A stretch of 64,000 nucleotides of DNA from Thermoanaerobaculia bacterium (GTDB lineage Bacteria > Acidobacteriota > Thermoanaerobaculia > Multivoradales > J023): positions 620,001 to 684,000 of the forward strand of contig JAUIJL010000001.1 of assembly GCA_030431255.1 (NCBI GenBank), in the 5' to 3' direction. Under the pieces are notes generated by a model. The model did not search any database and was not told the origin of the DNA. It saw only the letters and a program-made list of their open reading frames with translations. Below are positions 28,943 through 37,638 of the stretch, piece after piece (the first letter of the stretch is position 1; each line of letters starts with the position of its first letter). The translations under genes and the position numbers were made by a program.

Positions 28943-31900
28943 GCTTGGCTCGGATCGGGATTTCGGTTTTCGTGGGAGGGCTCCTGTTGTTGAGCCCACC
29001 CGTGGAGCCGGAGAGTCCGGATCCCCAAACAGGGTTCCCTGAAAAGCCCGCGATGTCTGCCCAGTGGGCCGCCACGTCTAGGGTTAATCCACGATTCGAA
29101 ACGCTTTGGCTGGAAGACGGGCTGCCCGATAAAACCGTCCGGGCCGTGGCTCAGGACGCCCAAGGGTTTATCTGGCTGGGAACGTCCCACGGGCTGGCGC
29201 GCTACGACGGTACGCGCATGGAGGTGCTGGCCGCGGATCCCGAGCGGCCGAATTCCCTGGCACACAACCGTGTCTTCGCCTTGCTTCTAAGCCACCGGGG
29301 CGACCTTTGGGTCGCGACGGGCGGCGGTTTGAGCCGGTATCGGCCCGAGCATCGCGATTTCGAGTCTCAGCACCACGATCCAAAGGATGACGGGACTCTG
29401 TCGTCAGACCTGGTTCTTTCCTTGGAGGATGCAGGCGACGGGACCCTCTGGGTGGGGACCGCCAAAGGGCTGGATCGTTTCGATCCGGAAACCGGGAGGG
29501 CGCAGCGGCTTGGAGAGCTGCACCCACCGTTGCAAGCGGGCAATATCCGCGCATTGCATCGCGACGTCGAAGGCCGGCTCTGGATCGGAACCCGAGACGG
29601 GGTTTTCACTTTGGACGGCTCCACCCAAACCCTGAGGCGAGCTCCCCTGGCTCCGGAGCCGGGTCAAGGGTCGGAGATCACGAGCGCCGGCTCCCAGGGA
29701 CCGCGGGTTCAGGCCATCGCCTCGGGCCTCGAGGGCGAGGTATGGGTCGGCACCCGCGGGCAGGGCCTGCTGAGATGGGATAAGGGCTCCGACTCTCTGC
29801 AAAGGGTCACGGAGCCTGTCACGGACGATGTGATCTTCTCCTTGGCCTCGGATCCCACCGGAGCCCTGTGGGTGGGCACCATGGAGCAAGGGCTGTTTCG
29901 CCGTTCACCGGAAGGGCTTTGGGGCCATTCTCAGGCCGACCCGGGCGATGCCACGTCCCTGAAAGACAACGCGATTCTGACCCTCTTTGTGGATCGATCC
30001 CAGACGCTTTGGGCGGGTAGCTTCCAAGCCGGTGTGCACCGTGTCGGCTTGCGGACCCTCGAGCTCGGCCGTCACGACAACGGGCGGAACAGCCTCAGCT
30101 GCATGCCGTCCGCCGTTACCAACGACCTGCTGCTTCTGGGGCCAGACCTCCTCCTGGTGGCCACGGACACGGGCTTGGCCGCCATCCACGGAAGCACCGG
30201 CCAGTGCGAGGTCTACACCCATGATCCACGAAGCTCGGTCTCCCTATCGTCGAGCACGGTTCTGAGCTTGGAGCAGGACCATGATTCCGGCAGCGCGGAG
30301 CCCAAGGTCTGGGTGGGGACCTTGGACGGATTGGACCGGCTCAACCTGGCGGACGGCAAGGTGGAGCGCATCCCTGCGATTCGGAGTCTGCCGGTTTATG
30401 TGTTGGCGAGCTCCGCCTCTGGAGATCGCTCGGCGGACCTTTGGGTCGGGACCACCAAAGGTCTCTATCGGTTTGCTGAGAGCCGGCTCGAGCCGGTCGA
30501 ATGGTCGCAGGTCGAGGCTTCATCCGAAGGCGCCGACGGTCCCCTGAAGGTCAACAGCATCTCATTCGACCAACGAGGCGGTGCCTGGCTGGGCACGGGT
30601 CTGGGTCTCTTGACCGTCGATCCGGGCACCGGTCTGCTCGCTCGGCCCGCGGCGGTCGAGGGCTCGCCGGAGCTCGCGTCTCGGGTCGGCGCCGTGCACG
30701 TGGATGCCGCCGGCACGGTTTGGGTCGGAGTCGATGAAGTCGGCTTATTCGCCATCAAAACCTCGGGGGAGCGATGGTCGCCCATGGGCATCGGAGAAGA
30801 GCTGCCCGACTTCAAGCGCTTCGGGACCCTATTCTCCGACACCCGAGGATTCCTGTGGGCGGCGACCACCCGGGGGCTGCACCGAATCCATCCCGTGGAC
30901 CGTACCGTGACGTCGTTTCGGGCATCGGATGGTTTGCAAAGCGAAGACTTCATCGGCAATTCGATGTACCGATCCGAGACCGGTGCTTACTTCCTTGGCG
31001 GGCGTCGCGGTTTCAACGTCTTCGAACCCGAAAGCCTGACGTCCGACGACGTCGTTCCCGAGATCGGCTTGACCCGTCTCTTCCACTTCAATCAGGCGCT
31101 GATTCCGGGGGAGCCCCATCGAGGGTTCACCTTGCCGGCGCCCATCGATCAGCTGGATCGGGTGACCCTGACTCACCACGATTACGTCTTTGGCTTCGAA
31201 TTCGCGGCCCTGCATTTCGCCGACCCATCGCGCAATCGATTGGCCTATCGCCTGCACGGTTTCGAAGAGGATTGGAATTCCGTGGAGGGTGGCCAGGGGC
31301 GAGCGACCTACACCAATTTGGCTCCCGGCGATTACGAATTTCAGGTTCAGGGAGCCAATCCGCATGGAGCGTGGAATCGGCGAGGCACGAGCCTCCAAGT
31401 GCGGGTCTTGCCCGCTCCGTGGAGGACGTGGCAGGCCTACGTCCTCTATGTGGTGCTTGCGCTGGCTATGATCCTGTCGCTCTTCTGGTATCGCACCACG
31501 GCGTTGCGGCGACGGGCCAGGGAGCTCGAGCAGGGGGTTCGTGAGCGTACGGCGATCATCGAGACGCTGTTGGAGCAGAAAGACGAGGAAATGGCGACCC
31601 TCTCCCATGAGTTTCGAACTCCGCTGACGCTCATCCTCGGGCCGACGAAAAACGTGTTGCGATCGGTGAAGGAGCCCGGGCTGCGTCGACAGCTTTCGGT
31701 GGTTCGACGCAACGCCTTCCGATTGTTGCGCATGGTGGATCAATTGCTGCACATGGAAGGATTTCGGGTCCAGGTTGCTTTGCCTCGGCGCTCTCAGCCG
31801 GTGAAACGGGTGGTCGAATCGATCGGTGAGTCTTTTCGAGATCTGGCGGCTGAGAGCGAGATCGAAGTCGTGATCGGTCCGGTGGAGGAGATGTGGGTGT

Positions 31901-33168
31901 GCCTGGTGCCCGACACGTTGGAAAAAGTCCTGCTCAACCTCCTGTCCAACGCGGTGAAATACACGCCGGAGGGTGGACGGATCGAGCTCTCGGCGGTGAT
32001 GGAGCAGCATCGGGCCGCGATCACCATCAGCGATACGGGCATCGGTATTGCCCGAGAGCAGCAAACAAGGATCTTTCAACGTTACCAGCGGGTGTTGGAG
32101 AAGGAGGGCGACCGGGTTGCCGGCGCCGGCATTGGATTGGCCCTGGTCAAGGAGCTGGTAGAAGCCCACGAAGGCACCATCGAGCTCGATAGCGAGCCCG
32201 GTAGTGGCACCCGTTTTACCGTCCGCCTACCCCTCGACGTCTCGCCCCAAGTCGGCGCCTCCCAGGATCTCGACACGGAGCTCTTAGAGCTCGAGCTGCA
32301 AACCTTGATGGAGCAGAAAAGAACGGCTCGGGAGCCGGGGTGGGGCTCCCCGGCTCCGACTTCGTCTCAAGTGCCCATGGACGAGCCGATCGAGGACGGC
32401 CGACCCCAGGTGCTGATCATCGAGGACAATCCGGACATGTCGAGCTATATCGCCGACACCCTTGCTCCACGTTTCCAATGCCGAGCGGCCCTCGACGGCG
32501 AATCGGGCTTGGAGCTGGCCTGGCAAGAGATTCCGGATCTGATCATTTCCGACATCATGATGCCGAAGGTGGACGGGTTCGAGGTGGTGCGCAAGCTCAA
32601 GGACGACGAGCGCAGCAGCCACATTCCGGTGATTCTGCTGACCGCCCGGGGCGATCGAAAAAGCCGACACCGGGGTTGGCAAGAGCGGGCGGACGAATAT
32701 CTGACCAAACCCTTCGACGAGAAAGAGCTTTTGCTTCGGGTCGACAATCTTCTGGAAATCCGCGAAATCCTGCGTCGACGTTTTGCCCAAGAGCTGGCGC
32801 CCGGGGCCAAGCGTCTCGAATCCGCCGGTCGGGGATTGAATCCTCGAGACCGAGAATTCCTAGAGAAATTCCAGCAGATGATCGCGAACCAATTTGAGGA
32901 TCCCGAGCTCAAGCTAAGCCGAATGACCTCGCTCATGGCCCTCAGCGAGCGTCCGCTGCAACGCAAGCTCAAGGCCCTGATCGGCCAAACACCGATCGAA
33001 TACCTGAGGGCTTACCGTCTAAACCGGGCCGGAGAGCTTCTGCACGAAGGATTGTTGGTGGCGGAGGTCGCGGATCGCACGGGATTTTCGTCCCAGGCGT
33101 ATTTTGCTACCTGCTTCAAGGCCCATTTCGGGGTCACACCGTCGGAATATCGCGATCGACTCAGTTAG
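28939..33168 (+). CDS. Hybrid two-component system protein (propeller sensor, kinase, receiver, AraC HTH)
   Basis: A 1409-residue one-protein signalling chain. The N-terminal signal anchor is followed by two-component propeller repeats (FIWLGTSHGLARYD, TLWVGTAKGLDRFD, LWIGTRDGVF and more), together two seven-bladed propellers, then a Y_Y_Y domain (HDYVFGFEFAALHFADPSRN). A transmembrane helix lies at about 830-852. Next come HisKA with phospho-accepting His890 (LSHEFRTPLT), a HATPase (NLLSNAVKYTPEGG, DTGIGIA), a receiver with Asp1205 (IISDIMMPKVDG), and an AraC HTH (VAEVADRTGFSSQAYFATCF). Such HTCS proteins sense periplasmic ligands, often glycans. Convergent with lanM; no polysaccharide-use genes are next to it. 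Targets unknown. Confidence 0.95.
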   Translation: MSLARIGISVFVGGLLLLSPPVEPESPDPQTGFPEKPAMSAQWAATSRVNPRFETLWLEDGLPDKTVRAVAQDAQGFIWLGTSHGLARYDGTRMEVLAADPERPNSLAHNRVFALLLSHRGDLWVATGGGLSRYRPEHRDFESQHHDPKDDGTLSSDLVLSLEDAGDGTLWVGTAKGLDRFDPETGRAQRLGELHPPLQAGNIRALHRDVEGRLWIGTRDGVFTLDGSTQTLRRAPLAPEPGQGSEITSAGSQGPRVQAIASGLEGEVWVGTRGQGLLRWDKGSDSLQRVTEPVTDDVIFSLASDPTGALWVGTMEQGLFRRSPEGLWGHSQADPGDATSLKDNAILTLFVDRSQTLWAGSFQAGVHRVGLRTLELGRHDNGRNSLSCMPSAVTNDLLLLGPDLLLVATDTGLAAIHGSTGQCEVYTHDPRSSVSLSSSTVLSLEQDHDSGSAEPKVWVGTLDGLDRLNLADGKVERIPAIRSLPVYVLASSASGDRSADLWVGTTKGLYRFAESRLEPVEWSQVEASSEGADGPLKVNSISFDQRGGAWLGTGLGLLTVDPGTGLLARPAAVEGSPELASRVGAVHVDAAGTVWVGVDEVGLFAIKTSGERWSPMGIGEELPDFKRFGTLFSDTRGFLWAATTRGLHRIHPVDRTVTSFRASDGLQSEDFIGNSMYRSETGAYFLGGRRGFNVFEPESLTSDDVVPEIGLTRLFHFNQALIPGEPHRGFTLPAPIDQLDRVTLTHHDYVFGFEFAALHFADPSRNRLAYRLHGFEEDWNSVEGGQGRATYTNLAPGDYEFQVQGANPHGAWNRRGTSLQVRVLPAPWRTWQAYVLYVVLALAMILSLFWYRTTALRRRARELEQGVRERTAIIETLLEQKDEEMATLSHEFRTPLTLILGPTKNVLRSVKEPGLRRQLSVVRRNAFRLLRMVDQLLHMEGFRVQVALPRRSQPVKRVVESIGESFRDLAAESEIEVVIGPVEEMWVCLVPDTLEKVLLNLLSNAVKYTPEGGRIELSAVMEQHRAAITISDTGIGIAREQQTRIFQRYQRVLEKEGDRVAGAGIGLALVKELVEAHEGTIELDSEPGSGTRFTVRLPLDVSPQVGASQDLDTELLELELQTLMEQKRTAREPGWGSPAPTSSQVPMDEPIEDGRPQVLIIEDNPDMSSYIADTLAPRFQCRAALDGESGLELAWQEIPDLIISDIMMPKVDGFEVVRKLKDDERSSHIPVILLTARGDRKSRHRGWQERADEYLTKPFDEKELLLRVDNLLEIREILRRRFAQELAPGAKRLESAGRGLNPRDREFLEKFQQMIANQFEDPELKLSRMTSLMALSERPLQRKLKALIGQTPIEYLRAYRLNRAGELLHEGLLVAEVADRTGFSSQAYFATCFKAHFGVTPSEYRDRLS

Positions 33169-33191
33169 CGGCGTTTAGCTGACACCGCGTA

Positions 33192-36100
33192 TTAGGAATC
33201 GCCGGGCGCTTCCAACAAGAGCACGGACGGCACCGCAGTGGGATCATGCATCCTCAACAGAGAGTAACCGATGCCGGTGAGACCGAGCATCAGGTCGAGA
33301 CGCCTTTGGTTTTCCAGCCAAGGGGCGAGATCGCGGTTTGGCGCTAAGGCTGTGATCGCCGAGGTGAGGTAAGCCTCGCAGCGCCGGCGCAAAGCGACAT
33401 CTTGCCGGGCGATGGCGACGGATAGGAGCAGGTCGATATTGCCGAAGCTACCGTGGCAGAGATTGTTCTCCGAAGATCCTCCCCGCCGTTCGACTCCGGC
33501 GATGGCTTGGCCGGCCTTGACCGTGACCTCCGAGGCCAGGGATTCCGGCAGCACCGACGCCATGGCGTAGCGACCGGCGGCGATGCCCGGGGCGCCGTGG
33601 CACCAAGCCCACATGAATGGATCGCCGGCTTCGGTGCCATCGTCTCGGGGTCGGAGATCCCGCCAATTGTCTTGCTCGGGATCGAAGCATCCATCCTCGT
33701 AGGCGGTCAGCCGCTGAACCCGTTCGAGCAAGGCGTCGGGGCAAGGGTGAGGAGATGCCGCAAGGCGAGCCAAAGCCAGAGCGATGCCCGACAAACCGTG
33801 GGAGAAGCCGGTGAGAGGGTGGTCGAAAAGGCTCGACTCCCAAGTCGCTGTGGTGCCGGAGACCTCAATGGCTCGGGTGAGCACCTCGCCGCATCGGACG
33901 GCTTGCTCCAACGCTCGTTCCGAACGGATGGCTCGATGCAGCGCGAGCAGGGCTGAGGCGCAGCCGGCGGATCCGGACACCGTGTCCAAGCAGCGATCGT
34001 GGGGGATCAGCTCGTCGAGACGGTCGAGAATTCTCTCCGTGTCCGCGGAAAGATCGATCCCCGGCCAGAGCCGGCTCAGATGGGCCATCACATAAACGGC
34101 ACCGCTCAAGCCGTCGAACGCACCCATGCCCCCTTGTCGCAACAGCCGCTCGAGCTGTTGCTCACGAAAGAAGGCCAGCCCTTGCTCGGCCAGAGCTCGA
34201 TAGGTCTCAGAGCTGGTCTGCTCGGCGAGCCGGGCCAAAAAAAAGACGATGCCCAGCTGGCCGGAATAGAGCTCGGCGGGCAGATATCCCATTAGAAAAC
34301 CGTCACCAACTCGGTGATACCCAGCCCAGGTGATGCCCGTGCCGGAATGGATTGCTTTGGCGCCGAGAAGATCGCCGACCCGGCTCGCGAGCTGCAGGAA
34401 ATCCGGCCGAGGGGTCCGGGTTTGGGATTCGCGGGAAAGTGGAATCCTGGTGGTCTTGGACACCGGCTGGGTGCCCAGGACCGACAGGGCCTGCCGCATC
34501 AGCCATTCCTGCCGGTCGAGATCCGCCTGGTTGAACCCTTGGATCCTCTCCTTGATCCGATCCAGAGGACGCCGGGGCAAAAATCCGGCGAGCCTGCGAC
34601 CCTGGGAGTCTTGTAAGTCGGTGCTGTTGGGCTTGCCGTGGAAAATAGGCACATCGCCAGCTTCCAAATCCGAGGCTTCCGAGCAGATCACCGCGTGGAT
34701 GAAAGGGCGGTAGGGGGCTTCCGTGGCCAAGCCTTGACGCAGGTGATGGATGGGCTGGGCCTCCCTCGACCTAGAGGGATGGCGTTGATTCCAAAGCAAG
34801 CTTTGGTAGACCCGAGTGGGTCGCAACACGCAGCGGGTTGCATCCTCGGCGAAACAGTCCAACAAACCTCCCGCGCCGGTCCACTGCTCACGGTGCTGGG
34901 AAATGGCACGGTAGATCCTGCGGAATCCATCGATCAGAGCCTCTCGGTGATTGGGTGTCAGGCCCGCCGCCGCTTGGGGCCGGGGGCGGCTGGTCACCTC
35001 TTTCAAACCCACACGCCTGGGCTCGAAACGTTGAGCGTCCGTGCCCACTCGGGTCCAACCCATGGCGGTGACCTCTTGATCCGGGTCGGCGCCCAACGCG
35101 CTGAGACTTAGATGACTCGCGCTGCCGGACTGGACCGGCAGGATGCCTACATCCAGAACGGAATATTTCTCGCTGTGCAGGGTGTGGTCGAAAACGATGG
35201 GGTGAAAGAGGGTTTCGAGGTCGATCAAAACCGGCTGTGGGCCGCAAGCGATGATGTTCTCGTAGTGGAAGTCGTTGGCTTGCAAGGTGAAAAGCACCGC
35301 CAAGAGACCTCCTTGGTGTCGGTAGAAGGACTCGAGATCGTCCGCGGTTTGGCAATCGCGGTAGGCCACGTGCTCCATCCAGCCGTAGTCCTCTCGGCTT
35401 AGGATCCTGAGGGTGCGGAAGGTGAATCCGGGAGCCGTTTGGCTGAGCCAGGCGAGCAAGCCTTGAAAATGCTCATCCAAGGCCAAGGAACGGGGTTTGT
35501 AGACCAGGCGGCGACCGCAAGTCATCTCCAAAACCACCACCCGACGACCGCCTCTGTGCAGATCGCCGCCGTGACCGAGAACCTGGTCGAGGCGACCTAG
35601 TCCGGATTCTAGATTCGGGGAGAAGGCCTCGCTGAGCGCTGCGTGATCGGTTTCCAATCGATCCAAGAGCTCGGCGCTGAAAGCTTCCCAGCGACGACAG
35701 CAGCTTACGACCCGATCGGCCATGGCGGGATATTCTTCGAAGATGCCCGTGGCGTATTCCGCCGAGCCCATGAGCTCGACGTAGGCTTGGAAGCGCTCGT
35801 GGGATGTGGACCCCGTCAAGCGTCCGGTCAACCGGGCGGCGTGCATTTCGACTACCAGCGATCTGGTAGCGATATCGGCCAGGCGTTTCAAGAGGTCCGG
35901 CAGAAGCAGCTCAAGCGCTCGCTCGACCTCGAAGGCCCGGTATCGCCCCCGGCGTCCCCGGGACCGCATCCGCGCTTGGAGGTCGGACCGCAGACGGTCG
36001 ACACTGTGCACGATCAAGGGCCGGAGCAAGGTGTTGAATCCCAGCTCCGTGGCATCCGGGATCCAGGCGGCGCAAGAGCTTCCATCGCTGTCGCCGTAAA

Positions 36101-36266
36101 TCCTGCGCAAGAGGTGCAGAGCCGGGATCTGATCGTCAGTCGGGTCGACGGCTGGCTCGACGGTTGGGTCGGTGGCCGGGTCAACGATTGGGTCGGCGGC
36201 GGGATCCATGGTGGGATCCATGGCGGGATTAGGGCGGGTCGGCTCAAGGGCTGGGGAGTCCAACAT
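33192..36266 (-). CDS. lanM: Class II lanthipeptide synthetase LanM
   Basis: A 1024-residue bifunctional enzyme that phosphorylates and dehydrates Ser/Thr in the precursor, then closes (methyl)lanthionine rings. The N-terminal dehydratase domain has TCGRRLVYKPRSLALDEHF and VLIDLETLFHP. The C-terminal LanC-like cyclase (from ~640) has predicted zinc ligands Cys889 (WCHGAPGI), Cys937 and His938 (NLCHGSFGN). Residues ~13-44 are an unusual run of D-P-x-x tetrapeptides encoded by a 12-bp tandem repeat. ATG 36266 follows the hlyD-like stop by 3 bp. It is the last gene of the lanA-lanT-hlyD-lanM operon. All key motifs are intact, so activity is expected. Confidence 0.96.
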   Translation of the reverse strand: MLDSPALEPTRPNPAMDPTMDPAADPIVDPATDPTVEPAVDPTDDQIPALHLLRRIYGDSDGSSCAAWIPDATELGFNTLLRPLIVHSVDRLRSDLQARMRSRGRRGRYRAFEVERALELLLPDLLKRLADIATRSLVVEMHAARLTGRLTGSTSHERFQAYVELMGSAEYATGIFEEYPAMADRVVSCCRRWEAFSAELLDRLETDHAALSEAFSPNLESGLGRLDQVLGHGGDLHRGGRRVVVLEMTCGRRLVYKPRSLALDEHFQGLLAWLSQTAPGFTFRTLRILSREDYGWMEHVAYRDCQTADDLESFYRHQGGLLAVLFTLQANDFHYENIIACGPQPVLIDLETLFHPIVFDHTLHSEKYSVLDVGILPVQSGSASHLSLSALGADPDQEVTAMGWTRVGTDAQRFEPRRVGLKEVTSRPRPQAAAGLTPNHREALIDGFRRIYRAISQHREQWTGAGGLLDCFAEDATRCVLRPTRVYQSLLWNQRHPSRSREAQPIHHLRQGLATEAPYRPFIHAVICSEASDLEAGDVPIFHGKPNSTDLQDSQGRRLAGFLPRRPLDRIKERIQGFNQADLDRQEWLMRQALSVLGTQPVSKTTRIPLSRESQTRTPRPDFLQLASRVGDLLGAKAIHSGTGITWAGYHRVGDGFLMGYLPAELYSGQLGIVFFLARLAEQTSSETYRALAEQGLAFFREQQLERLLRQGGMGAFDGLSGAVYVMAHLSRLWPGIDLSADTERILDRLDELIPHDRCLDTVSGSAGCASALLALHRAIRSERALEQAVRCGEVLTRAIEVSGTTATWESSLFDHPLTGFSHGLSGIALALARLAASPHPCPDALLERVQRLTAYEDGCFDPEQDNWRDLRPRDDGTEAGDPFMWAWCHGAPGIAAGRYAMASVLPESLASEVTVKAGQAIAGVERRGGSSENNLCHGSFGNIDLLLSVAIARQDVALRRRCEAYLTSAITALAPNRDLAPWLENQRRLDLMLGLTGIGYSLLRMHDPTAVPSVLLLEAPGDS
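36141..36236. repeat. 12-bp tandem repeat inside lanM
   Basis: About eight consecutive 12-bp units (for example GGTGGGATCCAT beside GGCGGGATCCAT) with two near-identical copies at the left-to-right centre. In the lanM frame they encode PAMD PTMD PAAD PIVD PATD PTVE PAVD, a flexible acidic linker. The array length is likely to vary by slippage without changing the frame. Confidence 0.85.
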
Positions 36267-36269
36267 GAT

Positions 36270-37637
36270 TCAGCTTCCGTGGGGTTGGATGAGATAGATC
36301 AGCTTGTCGAAGATACGTTCGAGCAGCAGGCGGTCCTCGGTGACGATGCGTGCCGTGCCGGTCATATTCGGGGTGAAGGGCAAGCGATGACGATGGGTGG
36401 TGACGAAGGGGTCCGGTAGCGCCACGTCGACCCGATAGCCTTGCTCAGCCGGCACCAAAGCCACGGAGTCCACCCGTGCCTCCACGACGCCGAATTCCAC
36501 GGCGGGAAAGCTCTCCAGTCGGATATCGACCCGCTGACCCGCTCGGATCTTGCCCGCTCCCGCTTGGTGGACCATCAGCTTGCCGAGTCTCGGTCCCTGA
36601 TCCCGGGAGAGGATCAGGACGACCTCTCCCCGTTTCACTTCCTGGTGAGCGCTCCAGAATCGGGTGAGAGTGACGCGACCCTCCACCGGCGCGGTGAGCT
36701 GGTGTTGTCGGCGCCAGGCGGCCATGGCGCTGGTCAGCTCCCGCAGCCGATTGCGAACGTCGCCGGCGAGGCGGAGCCCCTCGTCCCGGCGCTGGAGCTC
36801 CAAGGTGTGGAGTCGGTGCTCGAGGTCCTCGAGCTGCATCCCGTAGGTTTCCGCTTGGATCGCAAGGTCATCGAGGGCCAGCTCTTGGTCCAGCACCCGG
36901 CTTTCCGCCGGCGCCAGCTGAGCTTTGGGCATGAGGCCCTGCTCAGCGAGGTGTCGGCTGTCGTCGAGCAGCTTCTGCTGCATGGCGAGCTTGCGCTTGA
37001 AGGACTCGCGTTTTTCCTCGACCTGAAGCTGGAGCGAGAGAAAACGTCGGCGTTGGGCCGCGGTATGAAGGTGCTCGGCCCCCACATAGGGAGATCGATG
37101 AAACCTCCCGTGCTTGCGCAACGCCTCCGCGAGTCGATTGCAACCGGGCTGCAGGCTGCCGAGACCTCCGATTTCGAAGAGGCTGGAGTCGAAGTCTTCG
37201 AGAGGCTGTGCCACCAGGTGGTTTTGCAGAGCGGCGACGGCTCCCTCCAAGAGGCGGAGGCGGTCGGATTCCGCGTCACCGGCCAGAAGCACCAAGGGCC
37301 GGCCTTTCGCCACCATTTGGCGGTCCTGCACCAGGATGCGATCAATCCGGCCGTCCATGCGCGATACCAGCTCCACGGGTGGCTCCGCGGTGGTCAGGGT
37401 GATCGGCGCTTGAATCACGTCCGGGTAGCGGATCAGGGCGGCAAATAGGAAGCCCAGAGCAAGGGTCAGGGCGACCAGGGATATGCCGCTGCGCACCAGC
37501 CACGACGGCTCATGGCCGACAAAGATTCCCGCGTCGGGGCCTTCCAAGAAGCTCGGCCCTATCGAGGCCGACCGTGGTGTCGCGGGTCCTTCCCCGGAAT
37601 CCGGAGCACTGGCGACGAAGGAGTCTGGGAGGGGCAT
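36270..37637 (-). CDS. HlyD-family membrane fusion protein of the lanthipeptide exporter
   Basis: A 455-residue periplasmic adaptor. The cytoplasmic N-terminus holds a short stretch before one transmembrane helix (LVALTLALGFLFAALI). Then come the first half of a biotinyl-lipoyl-like domain (ELVSRMDGRIDRILVQDRQMV), a long alpha-helical hairpin (~residues 120-310, coiled coil), and the second half (LTAPVEGRVTLTRFW), ending in a C-terminal beta-barrel. It should bridge the C39-peptidase ABC exporter to an outer-membrane channel; no TolC-like gene is in the window. ATG 37637 starts 1 bp after the lanT stop. Such an adaptor marks export from a diderm cell. Confidence 0.9.
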   Translation of the reverse strand: MPLPDSFVASAPDSGEGPATPRSASIGPSFLEGPDAGIFVGHEPSWLVRSGISLVALTLALGFLFAALIRYPDVIQAPITLTTAEPPVELVSRMDGRIDRILVQDRQMVAKGRPLVLLAGDAESDRLRLLEGAVAALQNHLVAQPLEDFDSSLFEIGGLGSLQPGCNRLAEALRKHGRFHRSPYVGAEHLHTAAQRRRFLSLQLQVEEKRESFKRKLAMQQKLLDDSRHLAEQGLMPKAQLAPAESRVLDQELALDDLAIQAETYGMQLEDLEHRLHTLELQRRDEGLRLAGDVRNRLRELTSAMAAWRRQHQLTAPVEGRVTLTRFWSAHQEVKRGEVVLILSRDQGPRLGKLMVHQAGAGKIRAGQRVDIRLESFPAVEFGVVEARVDSVALVPAEQGYRVDVALPDPFVTTHRHRLPFTPNMTGTARIVTEDRLLLERIFDKLIYLIQPHGS

Positions 37638-37638
37638 G

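Noticed and set aside
30829-32169. 446-codon frame antisense to the hybrid sensor
   Set aside because: The forward frame encodes propeller, kinase and receiver motifs; the antisense frame shows none.
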